Assembly: GCA_019120275.1 (NCBI GenBank)
Contig: DWVL01000078.1
Coordinates: forward strand, 17,330-81,329
DNA from: Candidatus Mediterraneibacter excrementavium
GTDB lineage: Bacteria; Bacillota; Clostridia; Lachnospirales; Lachnospiraceae
DNA: 64,000 nucleotides
Direction of reading: 5' to 3'
In this document: in pieces, positions 43,607 to 51,589 of the stretch
How positions within the stretch are numbered: the first letter of the stretch is position 1
How the letters are laid out: each line of letters opens with the position of its first letter
Position numbers and translations under genes: made by a program
Notes under the pieces: model-generated
Told to the model about the DNA's origin: nothing
Database searches by the model: none
The model's input: only the letters and a program-made list of their open reading frames with translations

Positions 43607-45326
43607 CTGTCTGCTCCTTTGTGAGTTCTTTCAGGTTCCCGCTGAAGGCGATCAGGATATCAACCCGCGCCCCGTGCGGGACTTCGTTGGAGAATGTGAT
43701 CTGCGCCCGTCCATGGTAGATGAGGCGCAGGCGGTCGATGGCGTTCCGGATGCCGACGCCCAGTTCCTCGGAAACAATGCCGGACTTCTGATATTCTGAA
43801 ACAGCGTCCAGTACGTCGTCTGTAAAACCGGGGCCGGTGTCGGAGACAGTGATCCGTGTGTTCCCGGGGCCTGCTTCTTCGACACGCATCGTCAGCTGTA
43901 TTATTTCCTTTCCGCCAAGAGCGTATTTGATGGAATTGCCCACGAAGCTTTCGATGAGGAACGGCGGCACAGGCAGCTTCCCGGCGCTGTCCGGACAGAC
44001 GATCTCATAGCTGAACCGGGCGGGATACCGGATCTGCTGGAGCTTTAGGTAGTCGTCGATATGTGCGAACTCCTCCCTCAGCGAGATGTAGCTGGAGTTG
44101 ACGTTTACCACATGACGGTAGTACCTGGACAGCAGCCGGATGATAGACCGGGTCGTGCCTACGTCTTTTTCACTGTAATTGTACAGTGTATTCAGGGAAT
44201 TCAGGATAAAGTGCGGCTGGATCTGCTGACTTAAATACTGAAGCCGGGTTTTGTCCTGCTGCAGTTCATTTTCATAAATGGCGATCTTCAGGTGCTCGAT
44301 CTGGTCCATCATTTCGTTGAACTGCTGGGCGGCGTTCCTGAATTCGTCACATGCATACGGGTCGTCCTTGATCCGGTATTTCATATTGCCCTGTTTGATG
44401 ATCTCCATGCTGCCCTGAAGATTCCGGATCGGCTTTGCCACCCACGCGTAGACTCCGAGAATGTAGAAAGCGCACAGGAGCAGTACGGCCCCGATGATCA
44501 GCATGATCTGGAAAGACGCCGGGGACATCGGCTGTTCCAGGCTTTCGGTTCTCAGGAACGCGCAGATCCGGTAGCCGGTCTGGGCGCTTAAGGACGAGAT
44601 TGTCTGCCAGTTTTCCTTGCCGTGATGGGCGAGGAGGCCGTTTACGGTTATGTCTGACGACTCGGAAATGTTCAGGATATGCATGCGTGGATCCGTGAGC
44701 CAGTATTTTTCTTCCACATTTTCCGTAAGTCCGATATTATCAAGGAGCGACTCCAGTGAAATGCAGCAGGTGACATAATAATCGGTGAAATCATAGATCC
44801 TGCCGAGATACGGCTGCCCGCCGCTCCAGAGGACAAGCCACCGGTTGAATTCATAACCGGGTTCGCGGCCGGTGATGACTGCAGTGATCTTCCGGGTCAG
44901 TCCGGGGTCGGCCTCACGGTTATAGAAGAGATCCTGCGACGGGAAGCAGACGGACATGTGCAGATCCAGGGAAGCGAAATCCCCGAGTCGTCCGATCTGC
45001 TGATACAGCCGCTCATTCATCAGCCAGAATTCGGTGTTCTGTTCCGGGGCGGATGCGATCAGCCGGAAGTCGGAATTGCCGGCCACAAAATTAACAACCG
45101 AAGCGTCGAGGATGTCGAGCGTCAGATCCATCTGGGACACGGCGATATCGAGTTCATTCTGCTTCTCATTCAGACGGCCTGTTCGGACGTCTTCGGTGTT
45201 GCGCAGGGTGATCCATGTGATCAGGATCAGCGTTGGGATCATGAGCGCGAGGCTGATGAAGACAAGACGGGCATTGAGCCGGTTCAGTTTTGAATAAATG
45301 GTTTTTGGTAAATGTAGTGCATTCAT
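43590..45326 (-). CDS. YesM-type sensor histidine kinase
   Basis: 578-residue sensor with a first membrane helix (about 20-40), an extracellular sensing region of about 230 residues, a second helix (about 278-298, IMLIIGAVLLLCAFYILGV), a HAMP domain and a His_kinase domain with YLSQQIQPHFILNSLNTLYNYSEKD. The ATPase part ends with TVSDTGPGF and GVGIRNAIDRLRLIY. No ribosome binding site precedes the ATG, and an extended -10 box stands six bases upstream, so the mRNA may be leaderless. It opens the YesM-YesN-binding protein operon, divergent from the DUF1593 gene. Confidence 0.9.
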   Translation of the reverse strand: MNALHLPKTIYSKLNRLNARLVFISLALMIPTLILITWITLRNTEDVRTGRLNEKQNELDIAVSQMDLTLDILDASVVNFVAGNSDFRLIASAPEQNTEFWLMNERLYQQIGRLGDFASLDLHMSVCFPSQDLFYNREADPGLTRKITAVITGREPGYEFNRWLVLWSGGQPYLGRIYDFTDYYVTCCISLESLLDNIGLTENVEEKYWLTDPRMHILNISESSDITVNGLLAHHGKENWQTISSLSAQTGYRICAFLRTESLEQPMSPASFQIMLIIGAVLLLCAFYILGVYAWVAKPIRNLQGSMEIIKQGNMKYRIKDDPYACDEFRNAAQQFNEMMDQIEHLKIAIYENELQQDKTRLQYLSQQIQPHFILNSLNTLYNYSEKDVGTTRSIIRLLSRYYRHVVNVNSSYISLREEFAHIDDYLKLQQIRYPARFSYEIVCPDSAGKLPVPPFLIESFVGNSIKYALGGKEIIQLTMRVEEAGPGNTRITVSDTGPGFTDDVLDAVSEYQKSGIVSEELGVGIRNAIDRLRLIYHGRAQITFSNEVPHGARVDILIAFSGNLKELTKEQTDENHF

Positions 45327-45332
45327 GATACA

Positions 45333-45363
45333 AGTATATCATATAAAATCCGGTTTTTTTCAA
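45333..45363 (-). promoter_or_regulatory. Possible promoter of the YesM operon
   Basis: On the minus strand TGA followed by TATACT (plus 45333-45338) forms an extended -10, with TTGAAA (plus 45358-45363) 19 bases upstream. The start codon begins only six bases downstream, so transcription would start at or near it. Confidence 0.45.
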
Positions 45364-45394
45364 AATGGTCATTTTTGAACTATAAAGAGTCATT
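45359..45394. promoter_or_regulatory. Repeats in the YesM / DUF1593 divergent region
   Basis: GTCATT occurs at 45368-45373 and 45389-45394, exactly 21 bases (two helical turns) apart, the spacing favoured by AraC-type dimers. An inverted repeat TTCAAAA/TTTTGAA (45359-45365, 45373-45379) overlaps the first copy. A TATAAA (45381-45386) lies between them. Candidate YesN operator. Confidence 0.35.
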
Positions 45395-45488
45395 ATCCGC
45401 CCACTGGCCGGGACGCACGGATGCTATCCTTATTTACAGAAAATCCGGCATGAGAATGGCCGGACATAAAAGAGGAGGAAGTACGATT

Positions 45489-47135
45489 ATGAAAAGAAGA
45501 GCAGTGGCGATTTTGCTGAGTACAGCTATGGCAGCCGGCCTTGTGGCAGGATGCGGCGCGCAGCAGGCGGAAGAACCGGCAGGACAGCAGGAGGATGCTG
45601 CGGAAGCGGGAGAGGAAGCCGCAGAAGAAGCGGTGCAGGAAATCCCGGATATCGGACTTGATACGGAGAGCCTGGACATGAGCACGCCGGCGCGCGTGAT
45701 CGTGACAACGGACGGAGAATGCGACGACCAGAATTCCCTGAGACATATGCTTCTCTATGCAAATGACCTGGATATCGCGGGGATTGTCTATTCTGCATCC
45801 CAGTTCCACTGGCAGGGCGACGGCGAGCACACGATCTCTGAGGTGATCGATGATTACATGTGCCAGTCTGAGGTGGTGGAAGTGGAGACGGCGCTTTCGT
45901 TTCGTCCGCAGGAGATTGGCTGGATCGAGGATGTGATTCAGAATGAGTATGCGGTTGATTATGAGAACCTTGTGAAAAATGATCCCGATTATCCGTCTCC
46001 GGACGAACTTCTGTCCGTTGTGAAAATGGGCAACGTGGAGTTTGAGGGAGATGTAAGAGAAGCGACGGAAGGATCCGACTGGATCGTGCAGTGCATCCTG
46101 GATGACGATCCCCGTCCGCTCTACATCGAGTCCTGGGGCGGATTCAACACGGTGGCCAGAGCGCTCCTGACGATTAATGAAGAGTACGGCGAGACGGACC
46201 AGTGGCAGGAAATCTATGATAAAGTGTGCGGTAAAGTTGTGATCCAGGGCAACGGCCAGGACAAGACTTATGAGAATTATATTAAGGAACTGTATCCGGA
46301 TCTGATCCTCTACAGCGTCAGCAACCTTGGATACGGCTATAATGCATCCCAGAACGCTTCCGAGCAGGCAAGGCATATGTTCCAGGCGGACTGGCTGTCT
46401 GAGAATATCAAGTTCGATCACGGCGCCATGATGTCCGACTATCACCTGATCAACGACGGCGCTTATTATGAGGGCGAGCCGGATCTCTATCAGTTCGGCC
46501 AGCAGACGACCATTGACTGGAGCGGCAAAGGAAACGGCAAAGAGTACAATACATATGACTGGATCGGCGAGGGCGACAGCGGCCACTGGATCTCCCTCGT
46601 ACCGGTAGGCCTTCGCGGACTGGAAAACCCGAATTACGGCACCTGGGCAGGACGCATCCTGGTAAACGGACAGGCCATGTGCAGCAGCGGTGAATATAAG
46701 GAACTGGATTATGTGACCGGACAGGCTTCCGAGTTCAGCGGCAAGCGCTGGCTGGAAGCGCTGCAGGAAGACTGGGCGGCCCGCGCGGACTGGACGGTAA
46801 ACGGATATGACAGCTGCAACCACGCGCCGGAAGTGACGGCGGAAAGCTATGATATCACGGCTGCGCCGGGCGAGATCGTAACACTGAACGGAACAGTCTC
46901 CGATCCGGACGGTGACGGCCTGGATATCAGATGGTGGGTCTATGAGGACGCCAGTGAGTACCACGGCGAACTGAGCGGTCTGCGCGTGTGGTATGAGGAT
47001 CAGGCATCGACGAAATTTACAGTTCCTTCTGACGCGCAGCCGGGCGATTATTTCAACGTGATCCTGGAAGCTTCGGATGATTCTGATGCATCTATGACAA
47101 GATATGCGCAGGTGATCGTGACGGTGTCAGAATAA
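45489..47135 (+). CDS. DUF1593 (nucleoside-hydrolase-like) lipoprotein
   Basis: 548-residue secreted lipoprotein: lipobox VAGC with Cys22, then an acidic linker (EEPAGQQEDAAEAGEEAA). The main domain has RVIVTTDGECDDQNSLRHMLLYANDLDIAG, the Asp-rich pattern of nucleoside-hydrolase-like DUF1593 proteins, and ILVNGQAMCSSGEYKELDY later. The final 90 residues are an Ig-like/DUF1593 C-terminal sandwich (ITAAPGEIVTLNGTVSDPDGDGLDIRWWVYED). DUF1593 proteins occur near cellulose and pectin genes; the reaction is unproven. The start is chosen from the clean signal peptide and AGAGGAGG upstream. Confidence 0.78.
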   Translation: MKRRAVAILLSTAMAAGLVAGCGAQQAEEPAGQQEDAAEAGEEAAEEAVQEIPDIGLDTESLDMSTPARVIVTTDGECDDQNSLRHMLLYANDLDIAGIVYSASQFHWQGDGEHTISEVIDDYMCQSEVVEVETALSFRPQEIGWIEDVIQNEYAVDYENLVKNDPDYPSPDELLSVVKMGNVEFEGDVREATEGSDWIVQCILDDDPRPLYIESWGGFNTVARALLTINEEYGETDQWQEIYDKVCGKVVIQGNGQDKTYENYIKELYPDLILYSVSNLGYGYNASQNASEQARHMFQADWLSENIKFDHGAMMSDYHLINDGAYYEGEPDLYQFGQQTTIDWSGKGNGKEYNTYDWIGEGDSGHWISLVPVGLRGLENPNYGTWAGRILVNGQAMCSSGEYKELDYVTGQASEFSGKRWLEALQEDWAARADWTVNGYDSCNHAPEVTAESYDITAAPGEIVTLNGTVSDPDGDGLDIRWWVYEDASEYHGELSGLRVWYEDQASTKFTVPSDAQPGDYFNVILEASDDSDASMTRYAQVIVTVSE

Positions 47136-47163
47136 TTTACCAAAAATATTTTCGGTTTACGGG

Positions 47164-47182
47164 CGCAAATGTACAGTTTGCG
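47164..47182. promoter_or_regulatory. 19-bp near-palindrome upstream of first GH3 gene
   Basis: CGCAAA (47164-47169) and TTTGCG (47177-47182) flank TGTACAG, giving a symmetrical site about 135 bases before the GH3 start codon. It lies about 30 bases upstream of TATATT (47214-47219). It could be an operator for one of the local regulators; no T-run makes it a strong terminator. Confidence 0.35.
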
Positions 47183-47313
47183 TAAAAAATCATCCAAAAT
47201 GAAACCGGAATGGTATATTATCACTAATTTCCGGAGGGCGCAGGGAGAACATGTGTTGAAACAATGCAGAAGATGAAGGCGCCTTCCGACAGAAGGAAGG
47301 AGGAACCATTATT

Positions 47314-50300
47314 ATGAAGGGTGGAAAAAATTCCACAGGACTGTGGCGCGGACTGACCGCTGTGACGGCGTCCCTGCTTGCCGTAATGGTCGGGGGCACG
47401 ACGATCGCCAATGCCAACGCCGCATTTATCAACACCCGTCTCGGTACGTCAAACTATGAGTATGTTGAGACCGGAAGCGGAGATGAGGACACGACCTATT
47501 TTGAGTCTGAATTCTCCAGCCTGTCAGAGGTTGTGGAAGCGAAAAGCGCTCTGGCAGAGGAAATCTCAGAGGAAGGAACCGTGCTTCTGAAAAACGATAA
47601 TAACGCGCTTCCGTTGAACAGCGGGTCAGAGACGGTTACTTTGTGGGGACTTAATTCCCATAATCCTACATACGGCGGTATGATCGGATCTTCACCGATC
47701 GCCAATGCAGAAGCGGGACAGCAGCAGTACAGCATCGAGGCTGCGCTTGCAGAGAAAGGATTTACCTTAAACCAGAACATGATCGACCTGTACAGCAGTG
47801 ATGCTGCAGCGGCTTACGCGAGAGCGGCCGGACATTCTCTGCAGCCGTCATTCGGACCGATCTATGAGAACCCGGCATCCTATGCGGTGGGCGAGGCTCC
47901 GGCAAGCATCTACACAGATGACGTACTGAGCTCGGCGGACGATACCGTAGCGGTAGTCGTACTTTCAAGGGATTCATCAGAGGCGGCGGACTACAGTGTG
48001 AACATGACGAACGCGACAGAGGGAGATTCCTTCGAGCGTCCGCTGGCGCTTTCCGAGTATGAGAAAGCGATGATCGAACTGGCGAAAGAGCACAGTACGA
48101 AAGTAGTCGTACTGCTCAATGCAACCAACCCGCTGGAGATCGGCGACCTGAAAGGCGACGATGAGATCGACGCCATTGTGTGGGCAGGACTTCCGGGACT
48201 GAATGGATTCCTCGGCGTGGCTGACGTCTTAAGCGGCGAGGTTAACCCGTCCGGACACATTTCCGATACCTATGCGTCATTTTCCAATTCTTCACCGGCG
48301 ATGGTGAACTGGGGCGTGTATATGTACACAAATAATTCCCAGTCCGGAGAGGCCAATGCGCTGACAGCGGAGAACAAGGGCGACTGGTATGTGGTAGAGT
48401 CCGAGGGCATCTACACAGGCTACAAATATTACGAGACAAGATACGAGGATTCCGTGCTCGGACAGGGCAACGCGACGGCAACAGACGGCGCTTACGGATC
48501 CAACACATGGAAATATCAATATGAGGTTGTATATCCGTTCGGATACGGACTTTCCTACACTACATTTGATCAGAAGCTTGATTCTGTGACCTGTGAAGTG
48601 GGCGGCGAGGGAACGGCTCAGGTAACCGTGACCAACACCGGAGATGTGGCAGGAAAATCCGTGGCGCAGCTTTACGTGCAGGCGCCGTATACAGAGGGAG
48701 GCCTGGAGAAATCCGCCATCCAGCTGATCGGTTTCGCCAAGACACAGGTTCTGGAGCCGGGCGCATCCGAGACAGTGACGATCACTTTTGATCCGCAGTA
48801 TTTCGCAAGCTATGACGATGAGGCGGAGAAGGCGGACGGTACAGTGGGCGCATGGGTGCTTGAGGCCGGAGACTACTACTTCTCCATCGGCAACGGCGCA
48901 CACGAGGCACTGAACAATGTGATCGCAAAGAAGACAGGCAGCGAGAGCGGGCTTGTAAGCGCGACAGACAATGAAGTGGTCAATCCGGACAATGCCATCG
49001 TATGGAATCTGGCGGAGACGGATATGGAGACTTATTCCGAGAATGTCCAGAACGAACTTCAGGACTGCGATATCAACAACCTGATCGAGAGCAAGGTCGA
49101 GTATACGACGAGAAGCGACTGGACAAAGGGCTGGACGCCGGTAGAGTCCATCACACCGACAGAAGCGATGATGATCGGCCTGACCAACTCGAACTATGAA
49201 CTTAATGAGAACGGCGACGGCGTGACCTGGGGCGCGGACAACGGACTTTCCCTTCTGGATCTCATGGAAACAGATGAGGAAGGCAATGTAAGCGCGGTTG
49301 ACCTGGACGATCCGCTCTGGGATCAGCTCCTGGATCAGATCACACTTGACGAGGCGATCCAGTTTATTGAAAAAGGCGGCGATGATGTCGAGAATATCGA
49401 CTCCATTATGCTGACAAGGAACTACTCACAGGACGGCCCGGTCGGATTTGCATTCGACCAGGTGGCAGGCTACTTCGTACGCTGGTCAGAGGATATGGCA
49501 GATGAGCCGACCTATACGGCTGAGAGCGATGAGATGGGAACATATTCCATGGCGACCATGCCGACAGAGCCGATCGTTGCAGCAACATTTAACAAAGAAC
49601 TGGCACAGCGCGAGGGTGAACTGTTCGGTGAAGATGCACTCTGGGCAAACATCAGCTCCATCTTCGCACCGGGCGTCAATCTCCACAGAAATCCGTACTG
49701 TGCACGTAACCACGAGTATTATTCCGAGGATCCGGTCCTTACAGGCGTGCTTGGAAGCGCAGTCAGCATCGGATGCGAGACAAAGGGACTGATGTCTGAG
49801 CCGAAGCACTTCGCATTCAACCATCAGGAATCCAACCGTTCCGGTCTGTCTACGTTCTTCACTGAGCAGGGCGCACGTGAGAACGAGCTGAGAGGCTTCC
49901 AGATGCTGATGTCCAATAATTACTGTGCAGGCATCATGACAGGATTCAACCGTGCAGGCACTGTATTTGTAGGTGCGTTTGACAATCTCCTGATCAACAT
50001 TGCACGTGATGAGTGGGGATACACCGGATGGTACAATACCGATATGATCAACGGCGCGGACTACATGAACTGGCGCGACGTTACGATCGCAGGAGGCGGA
50101 AACTGCCTGACCACATCCGCATACGATACATCACAGATCGGAACGATGGCAGCGTCCAAGGATGAAATAGAGAAAGATACACAGTTCCAGGAAATGATGA
50201 AGTACAACATCAAGTACTGGCTGTATAACCTGGTACAGAGCAACGCCATGAACGGACTGAGCTCTACGACAGAAGTAAAACATGTCCTCACATGGTACCA

Positions 50301-50412
50301 GAAAGCACTGTACGGTGCAGACGCGGCATTTGCGGTACTGACAGTCCTCTGCATCGTGATGGGTGTGAGAAAGACACGTAAGAACCAGAATATCAAAGTG
50401 GAGGAGGTATAG
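47314..50412 (+). CDS. GH3 beta-glucosidase-like protein, reversed domain order, two membrane anchors
   Basis: 1032-residue GH3 protein. An N-terminal helix (about 12-34) and a C-terminal helix (about 998-1018, ending in basic residues) bracket the enzyme, so it is probably anchored at both ends with the catalytic part outside. The domain order is reversed relative to classical GH3: the alpha/beta sandwich (LAEEISEEGTVLLKNDNNALPL, PFGYGLSYTTF) and FnIII-like part come first, and the TIM barrel last, with SQDGPVGF, EPKHFAFNHQE and the nucleophile region GWYNTDMINGADYM. This order is known from rumen GH3 enzymes. A second such enzyme lies at 51590-54466. Confidence 0.85.
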   Translation: MKGGKNSTGLWRGLTAVTASLLAVMVGGTTIANANAAFINTRLGTSNYEYVETGSGDEDTTYFESEFSSLSEVVEAKSALAEEISEEGTVLLKNDNNALPLNSGSETVTLWGLNSHNPTYGGMIGSSPIANAEAGQQQYSIEAALAEKGFTLNQNMIDLYSSDAAAAYARAAGHSLQPSFGPIYENPASYAVGEAPASIYTDDVLSSADDTVAVVVLSRDSSEAADYSVNMTNATEGDSFERPLALSEYEKAMIELAKEHSTKVVVLLNATNPLEIGDLKGDDEIDAIVWAGLPGLNGFLGVADVLSGEVNPSGHISDTYASFSNSSPAMVNWGVYMYTNNSQSGEANALTAENKGDWYVVESEGIYTGYKYYETRYEDSVLGQGNATATDGAYGSNTWKYQYEVVYPFGYGLSYTTFDQKLDSVTCEVGGEGTAQVTVTNTGDVAGKSVAQLYVQAPYTEGGLEKSAIQLIGFAKTQVLEPGASETVTITFDPQYFASYDDEAEKADGTVGAWVLEAGDYYFSIGNGAHEALNNVIAKKTGSESGLVSATDNEVVNPDNAIVWNLAETDMETYSENVQNELQDCDINNLIESKVEYTTRSDWTKGWTPVESITPTEAMMIGLTNSNYELNENGDGVTWGADNGLSLLDLMETDEEGNVSAVDLDDPLWDQLLDQITLDEAIQFIEKGGDDVENIDSIMLTRNYSQDGPVGFAFDQVAGYFVRWSEDMADEPTYTAESDEMGTYSMATMPTEPIVAATFNKELAQREGELFGEDALWANISSIFAPGVNLHRNPYCARNHEYYSEDPVLTGVLGSAVSIGCETKGLMSEPKHFAFNHQESNRSGLSTFFTEQGARENELRGFQMLMSNNYCAGIMTGFNRAGTVFVGAFDNLLINIARDEWGYTGWYNTDMINGADYMNWRDVTIAGGGNCLTTSAYDTSQIGTMAASKDEIEKDTQFQEMMKYNIKYWLYNLVQSNAMNGLSSTTEVKHVLTWYQKALYGADAAFAVLTVLCIVMGVRKTRKNQNIKVEEV

Positions 50413-50416
50413 GATT

Positions 50417-50821
50417 ATGAAAGACTTTATGGCAAAGAAATCCGCAGGCTTCTACTTCACGATAGTTGCGACAATCTTATTCATCGTCGGCACGGTTATG
50501 TATACAAGCGTGATGTATACGAATACAGTGGTATTCGTTATGCTGGCCCTGGCGATCATCTGGGAAGTACTGGTCATCGTCCTTTCCGGCAAATTCGGTG
50601 ACAAGGCGTTCTTTAACTGGACGCCGGTCATCGGGGCGGTCCTGGCTGCAGCGGCGGCCGTATGGGGCGCGGAGCTGATGGTAAACCAGATCGGCTATGT
50701 GATCGCCGGACTGGATGAAATGGGTACGATCATGAGCTTCATCTACTATGAAGTGGTTATGGTCGTAACACTTCTGGTGTGCATTATCTGCTCATTCCTG
50801 AAGCAGACAAAAGACAACTAA
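50417..50821 (+). CDS. Small four-helix membrane protein
   Basis: 134-residue membrane protein with about four helices (about 13-32, 36-56, 66-84, 106-127) and a short basic end. It resembles no family I can name. It begins five bases after the GH3 stop codon, preceded by GGAGG that overlaps the GH3 end, so translation is coupled. Its place between a doubly anchored GH3 enzyme and a lipoprotein suggests a membrane partner for the enzyme, but this is inference. Confidence 0.65.
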   Translation: MKDFMAKKSAGFYFTIVATILFIVGTVMYTSVMYTNTVVFVMLALAIIWEVLVIVLSGKFGDKAFFNWTPVIGAVLAAAAAVWGAELMVNQIGYVIAGLDEMGTIMSFIYYEVVMVVTLLVCIICSFLKQTKDN

Positions 50822-50893
50822 ACAGATATATGCGGCAAAAGCCGTGTGTATAGATCAACACTTTTATTTTCATAACAAGGAGGAAACACTATT

Positions 50894-51337
50894 ATGAAGA
50901 AAAAAATCGTAGCATTACTTATGGCGGCAGCAATGGTATCCGTAGCGTTCACAGGATGCGGCGGCGGAGATGAAGGCGGCAGCGATGCAGCAGCGACAGA
51001 AGAGTCCGGCGGCGACGCAGCGGCATCTGATCTTCCGACAGAGCTCACAACAGACCTTGAGGGCGAGTACGACCCGAATCCGGATTACTACAAATACACT
51101 CTGACAGAGTACACGATCGAAGCTGCAGGCGCTACATTCGTAGCTACTGTATCTGCGAACGAAGATGACACAGAGTTCGAGATCCACTGTAACTTCTACG
51201 GTGACGAGCAGCTTGTTGAGGTAGAGAAGAACGGCGACGAGTATACGATCGTTTCCGACAAGACAGGCTTCATGGAGACAGACAGCCCGGGAATCATCGA
51301 GCAGGCACTTGGCGAGGAGTGGGCACTGATCCAGTAA
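50894..51337 (+). CDS. Small acidic lipoprotein
   Basis: 147-residue lipoprotein. The signal peptide ends in FTGC (Cys22), followed by a Gly/Ser/Ala/Asp-rich linker to about residue 55 and a compact beta-rich domain (YTLTEYTIEAAGATFVATVSANEDDTEF and so on). No family recognised. AAGGAGG precedes the ATG. It ends the GH3, membrane protein, lipoprotein run, which is closed by a strong terminator. It may be a sugar-binding or accessory protein of the GH3 module. Confidence 0.65.
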   Translation: MKKKIVALLMAAAMVSVAFTGCGGGDEGGSDAAATEESGGDAAASDLPTELTTDLEGEYDPNPDYYKYTLTEYTIEAAGATFVATVSANEDDTEFEIHCNFYGDEQLVEVEKNGDEYTIVSDKTGFMETDSPGIIEQALGEEWALIQ

Positions 51338-51370
51338 TCGATACTGCTGAGATTTAAGTAAATGATATGA

Positions 51371-51424
51371 GCCGGCAGGCTGCGGGATCTGAAGATCGGA
51401 TTTCGCGGCCTGCCGGCTTTCTGC
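51371..51424 (+). terminator. Intrinsic terminator after the small lipoprotein
   Basis: A perfect 10-bp stem (GCCGGCAGGC 51371-51380 with GCCTGCCGGC 51408-51417), with further inner pairing (GAT/ATC), followed by TTTCTGCTT. Confidence 0.85.
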
Positions 51425-51469
51425 TTCATGCAGACAGCCTTTATCTTTCCGGGAAAACGGCGGCGCGTC

Positions 51470-51530
51470 CAGTTATGCACAGAAAATGCCGTGTTGCGCT
51501 TGTTTGGTTGCATTTCGTGCAGTTATGCAC
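51470..51530. repeat. Direct repeat CAGTTATGCAC, 50 bp apart
   Basis: The 11-mer CAGTTATGCAC occurs at 51470-51480 and again at 51520-51530, exactly 50 bases apart, in the leader region of the second GH3 gene. CAGTT resembles the core of LytTR-type sites, and a LytTR regulator gene lies downstream. The spacing is longer than usual LytTR pairs. Confidence 0.45.
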
Positions 51531-51589
51531 CTATATTTATGGGAAATGAAGCCGGAAGGCGAAGGATAAAGGAAGGAGAAAGAGTCTGT

